From assembly GCA_004009845.1 (NCBI GenBank), contig RMBW01000046.1, positions 124,001-188,000 of the forward strand: DNA of 64,000 nt. The letters run 5' to 3'. Shown here one piece after another: positions 27,928 through 40,082 of this stretch. The notes under the pieces were generated by a model. It was not told the DNA's origin. It ran no database searches and saw nothing but the letters and a program-made list of their open reading frames with translations. The stretch comes from Davidsoniella eucalypti (lineage: Eukaryota; Ascomycota; Sordariomycetes; Microascales; Ceratocystidaceae). How positions within the stretch are numbered: position 1 is the first letter of the stretch; each line of letters starts with the position of its first letter. The translations under genes and the position numbers were made by a program.

Positions 27928-29785
27928 ATGAGTCAAGGAGATATGTACTATCAACACATTCCCACTGGTCAGCAGACGCCCCAAAGCCACCCGGGCATGG
28001 CACACTACCAGACTGCTCAGCCTACGTTGTTGCACCCTGCTGCACCTCAGTATCCTTCTCCCTCATACGGCCACCCATACTATGGCCCTACGATCCCATC
28101 GCAAGCCCCAGGCCCAGTGCCTAGCCAGATGAACTCAGTTCTGCCTCCCCCCGTCACCGGAGTCCCTAGCCATGGCCCCATCACCGGCCACCAATCCATG
28201 GCCGCCAGCCACTACCCCCCTACCCCTTTAGATACTTCCGGTCAGGTTGCTCCACCAGGCATGAAGCCGCGGGTGACTGCTACCCTTTGGGAGGACGAGG
28301 GCAGCCTTTGCTTCCAGGTGGAAGCAAAAGGTATCTGTGTTGCTAGACGCGAGGACAACCACATGATCAACGGCACCAAGCTGCTTAATGTTGCCGGTAT
28401 GACCCGTGGTCGTCGTGATGGTATCTTGAAGAGTGAAAAGATTCGTCATGTTGTCAAGATTGGCCCCATGCACCTAAAAGGTGTTTGGTAAGTTGTAATA
28501 TCTATCACTATCGGCTCGTTAAATGATACTAATGAGTTTTTCTAGGATTCCCTTCGAGCGCGCGCTCGATTTTGCTAACAAGGAAAAGATTACTGAACTT
28601 CTCTACCCTTTGTTCGTGCATAACATCAGCGCACTGCTCTGCCACCCCGCCAACCAAAGCCGCGCCAACCAGGTTATGGCTGCCCATGAACGCCGCAAAC
28701 AAGAAGGACTCAACCAGGGCTTGCCATCAATTCATCAACCTACCCACCAACCACAATTGGCTCTTCCTGGCCAAGCCCCGACACTAGCTTCACACACTGC
28801 TATGTCACGTCCTGGCTTGGACCGCACGCATACGTTTCCAACACCTCCAGCAACTGCTGGTGGTGTTATGGCTTCAGATGGCTTCCAATGGGGCCAACAG
28901 CAGCAAGGTACACACCCACTGCCCATGGATCCCAATGTACACAATCGCTCAATTCCTACTCCAGCGACGACACCCCCCGGTGGTGCTATGGCTTCTATGC
29001 CATATGCTCAGGGCCCTCCTGTTCAATCTTACGATACACGGCCGCCGATGTACAGCGCCCCTCCCACGCAGCAATCGCCTTACCAGACCTCGGCGCCCAT
29101 GACCCAAGATCGTGGGTACTCTACGTCTTACGTCAAGTCTGAAATGGCTCCTCCTACAAGCCGTAGCGGCTCAATTGCCGGTGTCGATCACCACGATAAG
29201 AGCGTTTCCAATATCATGCCAAATGAGCAGGCTTCTCAAGTTGTGTCCCACGGTGAGCAGGAGGCTGAGGGTGACCAAGACCCCGAGTACACTCACGATG
29301 GTAATACTTATGATAATACCCGGGCTGCCCCTCAGTACAGCTACCCGCCTCCTGTTTCTGCTATTCCCGAGACTCATATCCCTACCGAGTCTGTCAGCTC
29401 ACCGACTCACGTTAACTCGGGCCGCGCTACTCCCCGTACAACTGGCCCACAAAGCTTTTATCAGTCTCCTGCTGCCTACCCAGCGTCACCACGGAATAAT
29501 TCCTCGAACAATGTGTTTACGGTCATGAACAACGATCGGACAAACTCTGGTTCTGGTACTCCCACTGCTGAGGTGTACACACAGTCTGACTTGACTAAGA
29601 CTTATGTACAACCGCCTGTCCTGGCTAGCACTGGATCAAGTGGCATGAAGCGTTCATTGGATGATGACGACGAGGACCGTGTTGATCCACCCAAGCGCCG
29701 TAAGACTGGATCTTCCATCGATGGAACATCACCGTACGATAACATCACTCGTACCAACGGTGTTCCCTCTTCTCGCAGAAGGTAA
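27928..29785 (+). CDS. stuA: StuA-type APSES transcription factor
   Basis: Sequence-specific regulator of the APSES (KilA-N fold) family, which in filamentous ascomycetes controls conidiophore and other developmental programmes in the nucleus. Exons are 27,928-28,487 and 28,546-29,785, with a 58-base intron (GTAAGT...CTAG) inside the DNA-binding domain; spliced, this gives 599 residues. The APSES domain starts near residue 112 (MKPRVTATLWEDEG) and runs to about 215, including HMINGTKLLNVAGMTRGRRD and, across the splice, GVW/IPFERALDFANKEK. Both flanks are Pro/Gln/Ser-rich. A nuclear localisation signal (PPKRRKTG) lies near the C terminus. The chosen start (MSQGDMYYQH) matches the N terminus I recall for Fusarium StuA. 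The frame is open upstream to an ATG at 27,697, adding 77 residues with coding-like composition, so a longer isoform of 676 residues is likely. Family identification is very secure; the start is not. Confidence 0.96.
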
Positions 29786-32700
29786 ATCAGCTCCTTTGAT
29801 TAAACCAGCAGCAACAAAGCACAGGTTTCTGACACTTTGGACCATTCAGTGTGATGGCGTAAGCCATAATCGTTCCGCAGTATGGATAGTAGCGCCACTT
29901 CCGTTCATAAGATCCATACCAACGACTTGTCCGATGAGTGAGTGTCAAGGAAGCCTTCATTGGTCTCTCTTTATACATTATTTCTATACTATTTGTATCT
30001 GATATGCATATAATCATGACGCCTATCTAGGTGTATCCTAAACGTTTTTTTTCCATCTTTTTTTTCTTCATCGCGCGGCGTCTGTGTCACGTCTTTTTCT
30101 TTCTTTTCTTTTCTTCTTCTTTTTCTAACGAGACACACTTGTGGTCCTCACAAGTGCCTTTTTCTTGTTCTCAACATGTCTACTCAGTGTTGCTTTGCAA
30201 ACCATGAAATTACCTCGACAACGGGTTCACTACAATAATGCAACGGACGACACGATGACGAATTTACGACTCTTTTTCAGCAACCCAATATCTCGATTTT
30301 CATGTCTTTCTTAGACTCGCCTTGATTGTAGATTGATATGATTATTTACAAGTACAAGACCAAGTTTGACATCGCCGTCATGTCTTGTCCTTTTTTCTTT
30401 TCAATTCTTCTAAATTGGTGATTTCAAGAACACCACAGGCTATCATACTTTTGTTATCTTTTTACTTTCTTTTCTATCTACGGGATACTCTTTTTCATTT
30501 GTTCTTATCTGTTTGTTTTCTGACATCTTTTATTATCTCATTTTCTTTTCAAGCTTCTTCGGAGAATGGTCACATTTTCTTACGTACCTAGTAGGAAATG
30601 CTCCGAAGTCTTGCTTTTTATAACACTAGCTGTTCTGTTATGAACCTAGACGGCGGTGAAAGATGAGGAAATGGCTTCACGAAGCATGTTTAGCTTGCTG
30701 TTTGTTAGAAAGATGAACACAGCTTAAACAACGACATGTTGATACGAGTCTGACGCAGCATCTTGTGTGTTTTTTTTTTTGATGCGTTGATTTATTTTGG
30801 ACTTGAATCACTCCTATCTTTCCTTATTGCTTAACTCATACCCTACTTGATTTCTTTGTGCCGTTTTGTTTTTTTTGGCCTATACGGAATATTTGAGGAG
30901 AGGCAAAGAGGGAGAGAAAATATCTCTGCTAGTGAGGTATGAGAGGGCATTTGATGTTGGTGATATTTCAGGTTCCACTTGGCACTTGGCATATGTGAGC
31001 TTGATTGTTTACAATATAAGATGTCGCTGCTTCATTTAGGAATTAGGAATTGCTGGCAGTCCTCTTATGGTTTCTTATGGGCTGGACTCTTTTTCTGTCT
31101 ATCTTCACCCTTTTCTTATTTATTCTTCGTCTTGTTCAAACTCAAAACAAGAAACGCGAATTTCAATAGAAGGATGGATGGGATAGATGAAGGGGAACTA
31201 GAATGGGCTGGTTGGTTTTTGATATTATTACTTACTACTTTATCTTGGTGGAAAGAAAGAATGGGTGAAGGAAGGAGATGGTGAGAAGAATAGTCTTTCT
31301 CTCCTATTGACATGATTTAACGACCAGTTTTCTTTTTTGCTTTTTCTGTTATTGATTTTTTATTTTCCTCTTTTTACTTGATTTTTTCTCCCTTTTATCT
31401 TCTTTTTATTACTTACGTTTTCACGTATTGTCTTCTTTCTTATTGTTTAGTATTCTTAGCTTTGATCTTTTTTTTTGCTTCTGGAGATGAGGGAGGGTAA
31501 AGGTGAAAAAGTTGATAAAGTTGTAAACAGATTTCACTAAGTGAAGCTCTTCATAAACTGAGCTTAGTGACTATTTTTACATCATAGTTTCTCTTTGGGT
31601 GTCTTGTTTGCTATCTTTTTGTTCTTGTTTATCGTTCTAACGACCTCATGACTCTGTTACTTTTGTGTACGAAGAATATAAAAGCCACATTCACCTGTGT
31701 TGTGATGGCATCAATCAAAATTAGTTAGTTGCGTTGTTTATTTACCGTTATTTTTATTCCAATATATTTTTCCAAAAAACCAAAAAATTCATTAGTCATT
31801 TATCAGTACGTATGTCATGTTTATATACTTTGTATTGTATTGTACTGTACACTTTAATGTATGTACAACAACATTCTTGTATAAAGTATCTCAAGAAATG
31901 TTGCGGGTTTTCGGTGGCAGCTGACAGTTAACCTAACAGTTGACAGACGGATGGCAGCATGCTGCCGTGCCAACAATTTGTTGACGAGACCACTAGAAGA
32001 AAAAAGATGGATTGTTTGTTTACCATGATACAGTAATTAATGCATTGCCCAGGTCGTAATATGCCTAGTATACATATTTGTATACGATGGCACAGTCCAA
32101 CAAAGTATCGTTGGTCATTATGGGTAATAATATATAAGATATAATAAGATGGGGTAATGCGGCATGGATTGATCAAAGTACGAATCATCTTCTCGGTATC
32201 ATGGTTCTTCTTGATTTCTCTGTTTTTTATTCGTTCTTGCGTGCTCCCTTCTGTTCGTAGCATTTTGAGCATTTAGGTCGATCAAAGGAGAGAGGAGAAC
32301 GCTACCCTTTACTTAGTTCGGTCTTTGCTGTGACAAATCATTTGAGAAGGGTAGTCTTCAGAGCCATCGCAATTGTAGTTTGATAGCATGTTGAATTACC
32401 TGGTAGAACAAGGTTCGGTCTAGTGTTTGGGCTAAGGAAAGACATGGCTTCAAGATGCTACGCTGTGATTCGGTTTAGCTGTTATGTATTAGGGGAACTT
32501 CTTATATGGTATGGTAGATACACTGACTTAACCTCACACATAAGAATCAAATTATGGTCACAAAAACGTTATTGGGTGAGAACATAGTCACTTAGTTAGT
32601 ACGCTGGTTTTGATAATACAAAGAAGTGTGTTAGGAGAAGCCGAAAATACAGATGTGTGTATAAACATGCACCACTAGATATGCCTTGATCATTTGATAG

Positions 32701-34300
32701 TCCTTTTATTTCCCTTTCGGCATCCTTTTATCTTTTAGTGTTCTTATCAAAGTTTGATGTGGGTAGAAGGAGGAAGATAATCAAAAGATTTTTTTTTTTT
32801 TGGGCCGGCCTCGGGCCCTTCAAGATAGGTCAGGGCCAAGGACAAGATGTAACTGGGAATTAGATCTGGAGGGGGAGGGAGGGCGGGTGACGACACGATG
32901 TTGTTTTTGTAATTAAATATATGTACGTATAAGGAATTGTGAATAGAATATAAGAGGAAGGGCTGGAATAGCAAGGGAATAAAGTAGCTAAAAACTGAAG
33001 ACCTCAAGGTAAGGTACCAAAGTCAAACTAGGAAAAGTTACAGTGCTATTTTATATCAAAGCCACTAGCAGCAGATATCGTCTTCAGGTAGGTTCATCCC
33101 TGTGGTGTGATCGACAAAGACAGGCGGGCTTGGGCCTAAAAGTGATGGTAGACTATTGTCCGGGCCGACAGGCTTCAACGAGAGCAAGGACTGTGCTTTG
33201 ACTTGGAGGAAAGAAATCAAATAATCTTTTGTAGAGATAATTAGTAGAAGCTACTAGTGATAGTGATATGAAGAAAGAAGACAAAGAGATAGTTGATATT
33301 CAATGCAATCAACTATAATGCAAAGCACAAATGTGGCGAGTTTAGGTGGTAACAATATACTACCAACTGTGGCGGCAAGATTAGGGAGGAAGAGCACAGA
33401 CGAGGGGGGTTTGCAAGAAGGTGTCAAGCAACCAGCCACCGCCACATTATTTCATGTCGAACAACTTGTTTATGCTGTGCCTGATTTGAGTAGGGGGAGA
33501 TATGAGAAAAAAAAAACAAGAGAAAGAAAGGAAAAAAGACGGTATACAAGCAAGGAACGCTACTAGGCGCAAAAAGAAGACTAAAAAAACAGTTTGGGCA
33601 TATAGAAGGCCATTATCTAGCTTGGGTCGATACGTGGTTTTGTGGACATGGCCTTGCTAAGTGCTTGCTTCTCGAATAAACGAACCGAGAAATAGGCTCC
33701 CAGTTGTAGAGTCTAGGCTAGGAAAAAAGTATGGGAAAAATAGATGAAGCACTAGCTAGAAGAAGGTCAGAAGAGAAACTGCAGAGTTTGGTTCCATAGT
33801 TGAAGTTTCCCACAATTCTGCAACACTTGGAAGCTGCAATAGCTCAAAGACCCAGAGCCTCTTTTTTTTCTTCTTTTTTCTTTTCTTTTCTGTGACTGTG
33901 CATTTATTATTGTGTTTTCTTTCGACTTGTGGTCCTTCCTTCTTTGAATAGTGGGTGCATTGGCTCTTTGTGGGCAACCAGTCGAGAACAAAAAGGGTCC
34001 TGCATAGCTACTAACCCGAACAAGTAACCCTGAGCGTCCTCGCAACAAGGAAGCTCTCCCACAGCAACGCCCTGCCGTCAAGATTTAGCCTATTATCGTG
34101 CATTGTTGGCTAATTGATTGATTGCCTGCATGCCATTGCCGGCTTGTTGTTTATTGTTTTCTTTGTTTCTTGATTTATTCTTTGGTAGAGAAGCTGCAGT
34201 AAGCTTCTCTTATTATCTGCTTCTCTGCCGCTTTTTTCTTCCCTTCCTTTTTCCTCTTGGGAGTCGCACCGATTCGTGACTTTTGGTTCAAGGCTTTCTT
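29786..34300. other. Intergenic region after stuA
   Basis: About 4.5 kb without a supportable gene. The first kilobase or so, with T-rich tracts near 30,040-30,130, is probably the stuA 3' untranslated region and terminator. The rest is AT-rich with poly-T and polypyrimidine stretches. Open frames here are short and low-complexity. No RNA gene was recognised. Confidence 0.5.
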
Positions 34301-34309
34301 CTTCTTGCA

Positions 34310-35235
34310 TCGTCTCTTCTTAGTCTAACTTCACAGACTTAACACGCCCTCGTTTTATCTTCACTCTCTCCCTTTCTCTTTCTCCTTCCTTCATTTCAAC
34401 GTCTTCTTTGACTTCTATTATCTGGTCGACTCTGGATTCGCTGGCTTTGAACCGGACATAGTCTTCTTTATGCTTCTTACGTTCTGTCTCTGCGCCCTTT
34501 CGTAGTCACAAGCTTATATACTGCGACTAGTTCTATAGCAATCATATTTGTTCCATAGCTTTCTTCCCTGCGCCATTGGCTTCCCTGAACACCTAGATCT
34601 GCTTCTGGAAGTTAGCTCTCTTGTTATCGGCTTTATTTCACATATTCATATCTAGTAACGTCTCTCAACGATCCATCACGAACCTAAGCTGCGGAAATTG
34701 CCCGACCTTGATCTTCTGCCCGTTACAATATCAGCATATTGGCGGCGACGAAACGAACCCACTCAAAACAATCCAGACACAAACGAAACAATCCTGCCCT
34801 GTAGTGGGATCTCTCTCTCTTTGTTACCGCAAAGACCACAGATATTGCGAAGCAGATATTAATTACCCTTATAATTATACGGCTTACTTTCTATCTGCTA
34901 CAAGACATTTGCTGCCTTTGCACAAACGTACTACAATAACTGTCTCGACAATTGCTGCATCATATCCTGTACTTTGTGTGTTCTGGCAGCCCTTCCAAAT
35001 CACAGACTCAGATAGATATTCGCGCGTGTCTATCAATCCTTTGCTCTCTCTAGCTTTCCTTACGTCAGCAGACAGACTCGAGCTTTAGATACGAAGAGAG
35101 GTTTAACCCTTCCTTTCCTTCTTTCTTTTGTTATCTCTGCTGGCTTGTCACTGACGACGCGACGCCGCCGTCCGCATAGCTATTCTGCACCATTCCGATT
35201 CCAATTTTCGCTCTATATACCCTGCTACGCCCATA
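34310..35235 (+). promoter_or_regulatory. Pyrimidine-rich leader of the TACC-like gene
   Basis: Strongly CT-rich plus-strand sequence immediately before the coiled-coil gene, typical of a fungal promoter and 5' untranslated region. It contains a complete 11-residue upstream frame (ATG at 34,470, stop at 34,503-34,505) that could lower translation of the main frame if it lies in the mRNA. Transcription start is not determinable by eye. Confidence 0.45.
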
Positions 35236-37731
35236 ATGACTATACCCCTTACGCTCGTCGCCGAATCCAGCCTCAACACCATTGCTTCTACTGCCTCTGC
35301 CAATTATTCGCCTGCTTCCACGTTTTTTAACAACGAATGCTTGTCACCCACGCTGACCTCGTCGTCCGCCTCTACAACCTCTATTCTCCCTTGTAAACGC
35401 CCCTTTGACGTGAGCGTAGCCCCGTCTATATTTCCGATCATGGCCGACAGCATGACTGAAGCGCCTGTCGCGCCCACCGCCATTGCCAATGAAAACTATG
35501 TCCAGTCGCCGCCAAAGCCAGAAAATCGCATGTCTCGTGTCATGTCCGGAACTGAGCTTTCGCCTCTCAAATTGCTTGGTGGCAGCGACATCCGTAGTTC
35601 GTCCGCCTGCTCTACTGGATCTGTCGGCTCTGGCGCCGGCGAGAACATCAACTTCCGCACCAGCATCAGTAGTGTTAGCAACCCGCTATCTCCCAACGAA
35701 AAGGCTGTGCGTAGCCCACGAAAGTTCCCCGAGAAGCGGTTCCCCGTGCGTGTGACCAGTCCGGCTGCTCAAAACCGTTCGAGAACCGGCAGCGAAGTTA
35801 CTACTCGTTCGTTGTCCCCCGACCGCCCGACTCTCAGCATTGGCGAGGCCCTGCGCGACCAAGGCAACCTGGTTAAAGCTATCCAGATCTTTGAAGATGA
35901 GGACAACGCCATGACCCCTGCCCCTGCAATTACAACTCACAACAACAACAACAACAACAACAAATTTTCTTCTCATCATTCTAACAACTCTGCCGACCAC
36001 GATATGATTATGGAAGACGATGAGTCAGCTGGCGCAAACGATAGTGACTACAACAACTTTTCAGCTATCCACATCAGCCAAACCTCTAGCAATCACGACG
36101 ATCTTTCAACGCCTAGAGCCCGCAGAAACTCGCCTGTGAACTCCCGTCCGTCCTTCTCTGGTGACTCAGGTTCTGGCGGTAACACCACCAACCTTCTCAT
36201 GGATTTCACTGACAACCTCCGCTATCCCAACGGTAACGCCAACAAGACACCCTCTCGACGCCCTGTATCTATGATGTCCTCGACTGGAGGCTCAATCCAC
36301 TCAAACGGAGTCAATAATTTCAGTATGAGCGTGAGTGGGACTTCATCTACCCCTGCCCGCCCAGGCGCAAACTTACTGGACTTCGATATCCCACCTATGC
36401 CTACACCACGCAGTATTCCGAGTGTCACCCCTCGCGAACTTGAGTCGCTGAAATCCCAGTTTCTGTCCGAGATTAGCAGTCTCAAGGCGTCCCTTCTGGG
36501 TAAAGAAGCCGAGGTTCAGTCTCTCAAGGCTGCCGTTGGTGATGCTGAGAAGCGCGTTGGCCAGAGCATGGAACAAATGCGCGAGGAGCGCACTTTGCGC
36601 GAACAATTCGAGTCTGAAAAAGAAAGCTGGGAACGCCGTGGCCGCGAGATGGAGACCATGCTGCGCAAGGCCCGTGAAGATATCGTTATCAATCAGCGCG
36701 AGCGCGACGAACTTGATTCCAAGCTCAACGAGAGTGAGGGCCGTCGCGAAATGGCTGAAATGATGGCCCAGGATGCCGAGAGCAAGATGGCTGGCATGCG
36801 TGCTGGCCAACAACAACTTCAAGCTGCTGCTGCGCAAGCTACGGCGCCCGGAGCCCCTAAGAGTGCTGCTTCCCGGTCGCCAGCTGCCGCGACAGCCCGC
36901 GAAGTCGAAATCGCCGTTGAGAGAGTCGCTCGTGAACTTCACGCCCTTTATAAGAGCAAGCACGAGACCAAGGTCACCGCTCTGAAGAAGAGCTACGAAA
37001 GCCGCTGGGAGAAGAAGGTCATCGATTTAGAGAGGAAGGTTGCCGACCTAGAGCAGGATAATGACCGCCTTCGCCAAGGCACTGTAAACATGCATAGAGT
37101 TGATCCCGTGCAGGCCCAGGCAGATGAGGAACGCAGAGTTCGTGACCAAGCCAACATACGCCAGCTGGAAGCTGAAATCGACAAGCTTGAGGCTGTTTTA
37201 CGTGAAGTTTCTCGTGACAATGGCGATCTGCGCCAGCTGCTCGAACAAGAGCGCATTGAGAAGGGTGAATTGGTCCAACTGGCTGAGGAGATGATGTCTA
37301 TGCAAGCTTCTGCCCCCCCACCACCAGAGCCGCAGCACCAACAACATTACCATCAGCAGAGAGAATATGCCCACCAAGACCGTTATGAGCAGGTTGCGCG
37401 CACCCCCGCGAAGCCTCCGAACTCGTCTCGGTCTCCTGCCCGGGCCTCTACTGGCATGATGCTATCACGACCACCTTCCGCCTCGTCCACTGGCTCCAAC
37501 GGCAACAGCTCATCTAACCTACGGTCACCTGCCAAGCCACGCCCCATGAGCATGATGGCTAGCAGTAGCATTTCACGGCCAAGTGGACTTCGGGCGCCTG
37601 GTGGCGCTGCCCGCGGAGCTACAGCAGCACATGAGCGCAACAAGTCAAGCAATGTTATTATGCCTCGTGCAGGCGCAACAAGATCAGGAATGACGCCATC
37701 TATCGAGCGCATGAGCAGTCAGCGCCGGTAA
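35236..37731 (+). CDS. Fungal TACC/Slk19-like coiled-coil protein
   Basis: Intronless frame of 831 residues. The first 395 residues are Ser/Pro/Asn-rich and look disordered, with a seven-Asn run encoded near 35,941. Long heptad-like coiled coil runs from about 397 to 690, broken near 530-555 by an Ala/Gln stretch. The tail is Ser/Arg/Pro-rich and basic. The segment at about 555-612 (REVEIAVERVARELHALYKS onward, with an ESRWEKK motif) resembles the domain recorded for fungal TACC and Slk19-like proteins (PF12709). Relatives such as S. pombe Alp7 and yeast Slk19 act at spindle poles, microtubules or kinetochores. That role here is inferred from family. A second in-frame ATG at 35,440 has a better context (ATCATGG) and begins a stretch (MADSMTEAP) that looks like the start of orthologues, so the protein may be 763 residues. 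It could also be another coiled-coil cytoskeletal protein. Confidence 0.78.
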   Translation: MTIPLTLVAESSLNTIASTASANYSPASTFFNNECLSPTLTSSSASTTSILPCKRPFDVSVAPSIFPIMADSMTEAPVAPTAIANENYVQSPPKPENRMSRVMSGTELSPLKLLGGSDIRSSSACSTGSVGSGAGENINFRTSISSVSNPLSPNEKAVRSPRKFPEKRFPVRVTSPAAQNRSRTGSEVTTRSLSPDRPTLSIGEALRDQGNLVKAIQIFEDEDNAMTPAPAITTHNNNNNNNKFSSHHSNNSADHDMIMEDDESAGANDSDYNNFSAIHISQTSSNHDDLSTPRARRNSPVNSRPSFSGDSGSGGNTTNLLMDFTDNLRYPNGNANKTPSRRPVSMMSSTGGSIHSNGVNNFSMSVSGTSSTPARPGANLLDFDIPPMPTPRSIPSVTPRELESLKSQFLSEISSLKASLLGKEAEVQSLKAAVGDAEKRVGQSMEQMREERTLREQFESEKESWERRGREMETMLRKAREDIVINQRERDELDSKLNESEGRREMAEMMAQDAESKMAGMRAGQQQLQAAAAQATAPGAPKSAASRSPAAATAREVEIAVERVARELHALYKSKHETKVTALKKSYESRWEKKVIDLERKVADLEQDNDRLRQGTVNMHRVDPVQAQADEERRVRDQANIRQLEAEIDKLEAVLREVSRDNGDLRQLLEQERIEKGELVQLAEEMMSMQASAPPPPEPQHQQHYHQQREYAHQDRYEQVARTPAKPPNSSRSPARASTGMMLSRPPSASSTGSNGNSSSNLRSPAKPRPMSMMASSSISRPSGLRAPGGAARGATAAHERNKSSNVIMPRAGATRSGMTPSIERMSSQRR

Positions 37732-39199
37732 TTTCAGAGTACATTAATCTTTAACTGTTTGTTGCGCTGGCTGCCTTTAGCTTTGGCTATATTGTGTCTT
37801 GTTAGACACCCCAATGATTTTTGTCTCTACAAGGCATATACATATACAATCAACTCTCCATTTCCTTCTTTACCACCATGAGTAGTCTCAGTTGTACCTG
37901 AAGTCATTATACTCTATCACGTGGTGTTTCTTCAACTCTTTATTTTCTATTCTTCACTTCATGTTTTGTTTCTTTTTTTTATCGGCCCCCTTATGTTATG
38001 GATGTTTTGTTGAATTGTATGACGGAACGTTGGGAATGAAATCACTACTATCTATGTATGACTTTTGGGAGTCTTCTATTTTTATGTCAAGAGAGGAATT
38101 ATACCTTCCTCCTTCTGGTTGCCTTATTTTCTTTCTTCCTCCTTCTACGGCTAGGCTGTTTAGAGGCGTACTTGTGATGTCTTGGGAGGGAATTAGAAAG
38201 AAAAAAATTAACTTCCACAGAGTATATGTAAGTCGGATTACGGGTTGGAAGGGGAGTGTTTTTTATATGTCTTTTATTTCATCATTCTTGTTTATATTTT
38301 TTTTTCGTTCTATGTATTCTTCTTATTGAAATTTATATGACTCATACTATTTCCTAGGGTGACATGGCGATGATCATGACTTTGTTTCTTCCTCACGCTC
38401 AATGATAATTACTGATTGTCTCAAGTTATACGCGACCTAGTAATTGCGAATTTTACAGCTAGTGATAGGATTTTAGAAATGAAAAGTATTGTAGAGTTAT
38501 AGCTATGAAGATGAATATGTTTGAACGGATAGCTGGTTAGTTGCATATTCTCGTCTTAGAGAGCGGAAATCCCAAAGAAACTAGCAATTACCGCTCTTTT
38601 CTAGCCAGCGACCACTATTTCATGGTTGTCTTCTTCTAATGTCTTCTTCTAACTACTCATTTATATCCTTCTGATGTTACAAAATTTGCCCTTTAGATAC
38701 ATTGAGACCTGCTCTGCCCTGCGATGTTTCTTTTTGGCACTTTGCATCAAGATGTGGTGACTCTAGAATTGTGATGTCACGTAAAGTAATTAGGGTTAAC
38801 ATTGAAGTAACCCTACATTTCCGCACTATAGCACAATGTTTTTCATCTGTCCCTGTGGATTCTAAACATTACGACAACCAACTCAACAGAACAATTTATG
38901 TACGAGACACTTCCAACCGCTGACCCCAACTTCTCCCCGGGTCACACCAACTGCCGACTAAGAAACTCGCCTCAGAGCCGTTACTCACATCAGAAAGACA
39001 CTAAACCTCCGGTGTAACTTTGTAGACTCCTAGGATACACTTTGGATCTCAATAGAGTGTTAGAGCTTAGGTGCTCTTTTTGGTTGCTCCGTATACCTAC
39101 AATCCATCCCCCCAAACAATGAACTGCTAGGTGAAGCAGTCGACTGCTTGAACGGAGCCGGAAAAGGCCGTCTCGCGGAGGCATACTATGATGGAATGA
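37732..39199. other. Intergenic region
   Basis: Probable 3' untranslated region of the coiled-coil gene, then AT-rich DNA. Nothing coding is recognisable; the 145-codon open stretch at 37,892-38,329 is T-rich, lacks an ATG and has the composition of non-coding DNA. The last 250 bases may belong to the degenerate retroelement that follows. Confidence 0.45.
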
Positions 39200-39760
39200 T
39201 GAATGTTAGGAAGCTATCAGTGACCATAAGGGCGTCCTTCTGCGTCGAAACTTATTGGGAAGAAAAAAAAAAGACTTAGCAGCAGAGGCGCACCTCAAGG
39301 AAACCTGCCGCTCCTCCGACATTTGGCTATACACGGAACGGCTCCAAAAAAAAACACGGAGGGATGGATAGACTAAGGATGGACTGTACAACAAGGAAGA
39401 ACAACTATCCTGGATGGATCCTACTCGGGAGATAGATGGAATGAGGCCATAGAAGCTGAAATATTTGCGATACAACATGGACTCAAAGACCTCACCCCGA
39501 CCTTTGACGGATGGGTGTATAAACATCCGCCTCGACAATAGGGCCGCGGTATCCCGAATAAATAGATCATCCAACAAGGTAGGATCCTCCTAGGAGGCAA
39601 TCGATGAGGCGAAGAGACTTATTCAGACATTGAAAGATGGCCTCTCATACGCTTGCCAAAGAACATACAGTCGTTCTTCGGTATTCGCATGGGACAAACC
39701 CTTCGGTCCGGAACTAAAAGAAATCGTCTTTCAGAAGAATGAACCCTGTGGAAATATTAG
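39200..39760 (+). mobile_element. Degenerate LINE retrotransposon, RNase H relic
   Basis: Plus-strand translation in shifting frames shows the landmarks of the RNase H domain found after reverse transcriptase in fungal LINEs (Tad/I-like). At 39,318-39,345 the reading DIWLYT is followed by a Y-T-D-G-S-K motif that is broken by one extra A. At about 39,377-39,500 a second frame reads GWTVQQGRTTILDGS and then EAIEAEIFAIQHGLKD, which carries the conserved Glu region. After another shift, about 39,516-39,590 reads INIRLDNRAAVSRI, the LDN..A motif. These would be the Asp-Glu-Asp active-site positions in order. Several frameshifts and stops make it non-functional. No reverse transcriptase, 3' tail or target-site duplication was identified. 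Confidence 0.72.
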
Positions 39761-40082
39761 CTCTTGTTAGTAGGCACTGTGCTCAGGACGAGCACTCGAG
39801 CGTCCTACGTCTAGGAGCTATGCATGTTCAAATACGATATGTACTATATTTAGTATATACGCATTTTTCATGGTGTATGAAAAACACTTGAAAAGCTGCT
39901 TTTACCACTGCTACTAGACTAGAAAGACAATACAAAAGATGAACGACAAAACTGATGAAAACCAAGATCCAAATATGAACGCCTAACCGAATTTAAAACT
40001 ACATGACTATACTTGATATTCGCCATTTCCTGTTTTCTCCGACAAGAAAGGAGAGGGAAGAAACAAACAATACGATAACTTC
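39761..40082. other. Intergenic region 3' of PRO2
   Basis: Short AT-rich gap that must include the 3' untranslated region of the minus-strand PRO2 gene. Nothing else seen. Confidence 0.5.

Noticed and set aside
36373..36963. A 196-codon minus-strand frame
   Set aside because: Antisense shadow of the coiled-coil coding region.
37892..38329. A 145-codon frame after the TACC-like gene
   Set aside because: Starts with TTG, Phe/Ser/Leu-rich from T-rich DNA; most likely 3' flanking sequence.
38785..38800. Telomere-like TTAGGG word
   Set aside because: A single copy only; chance occurrence.
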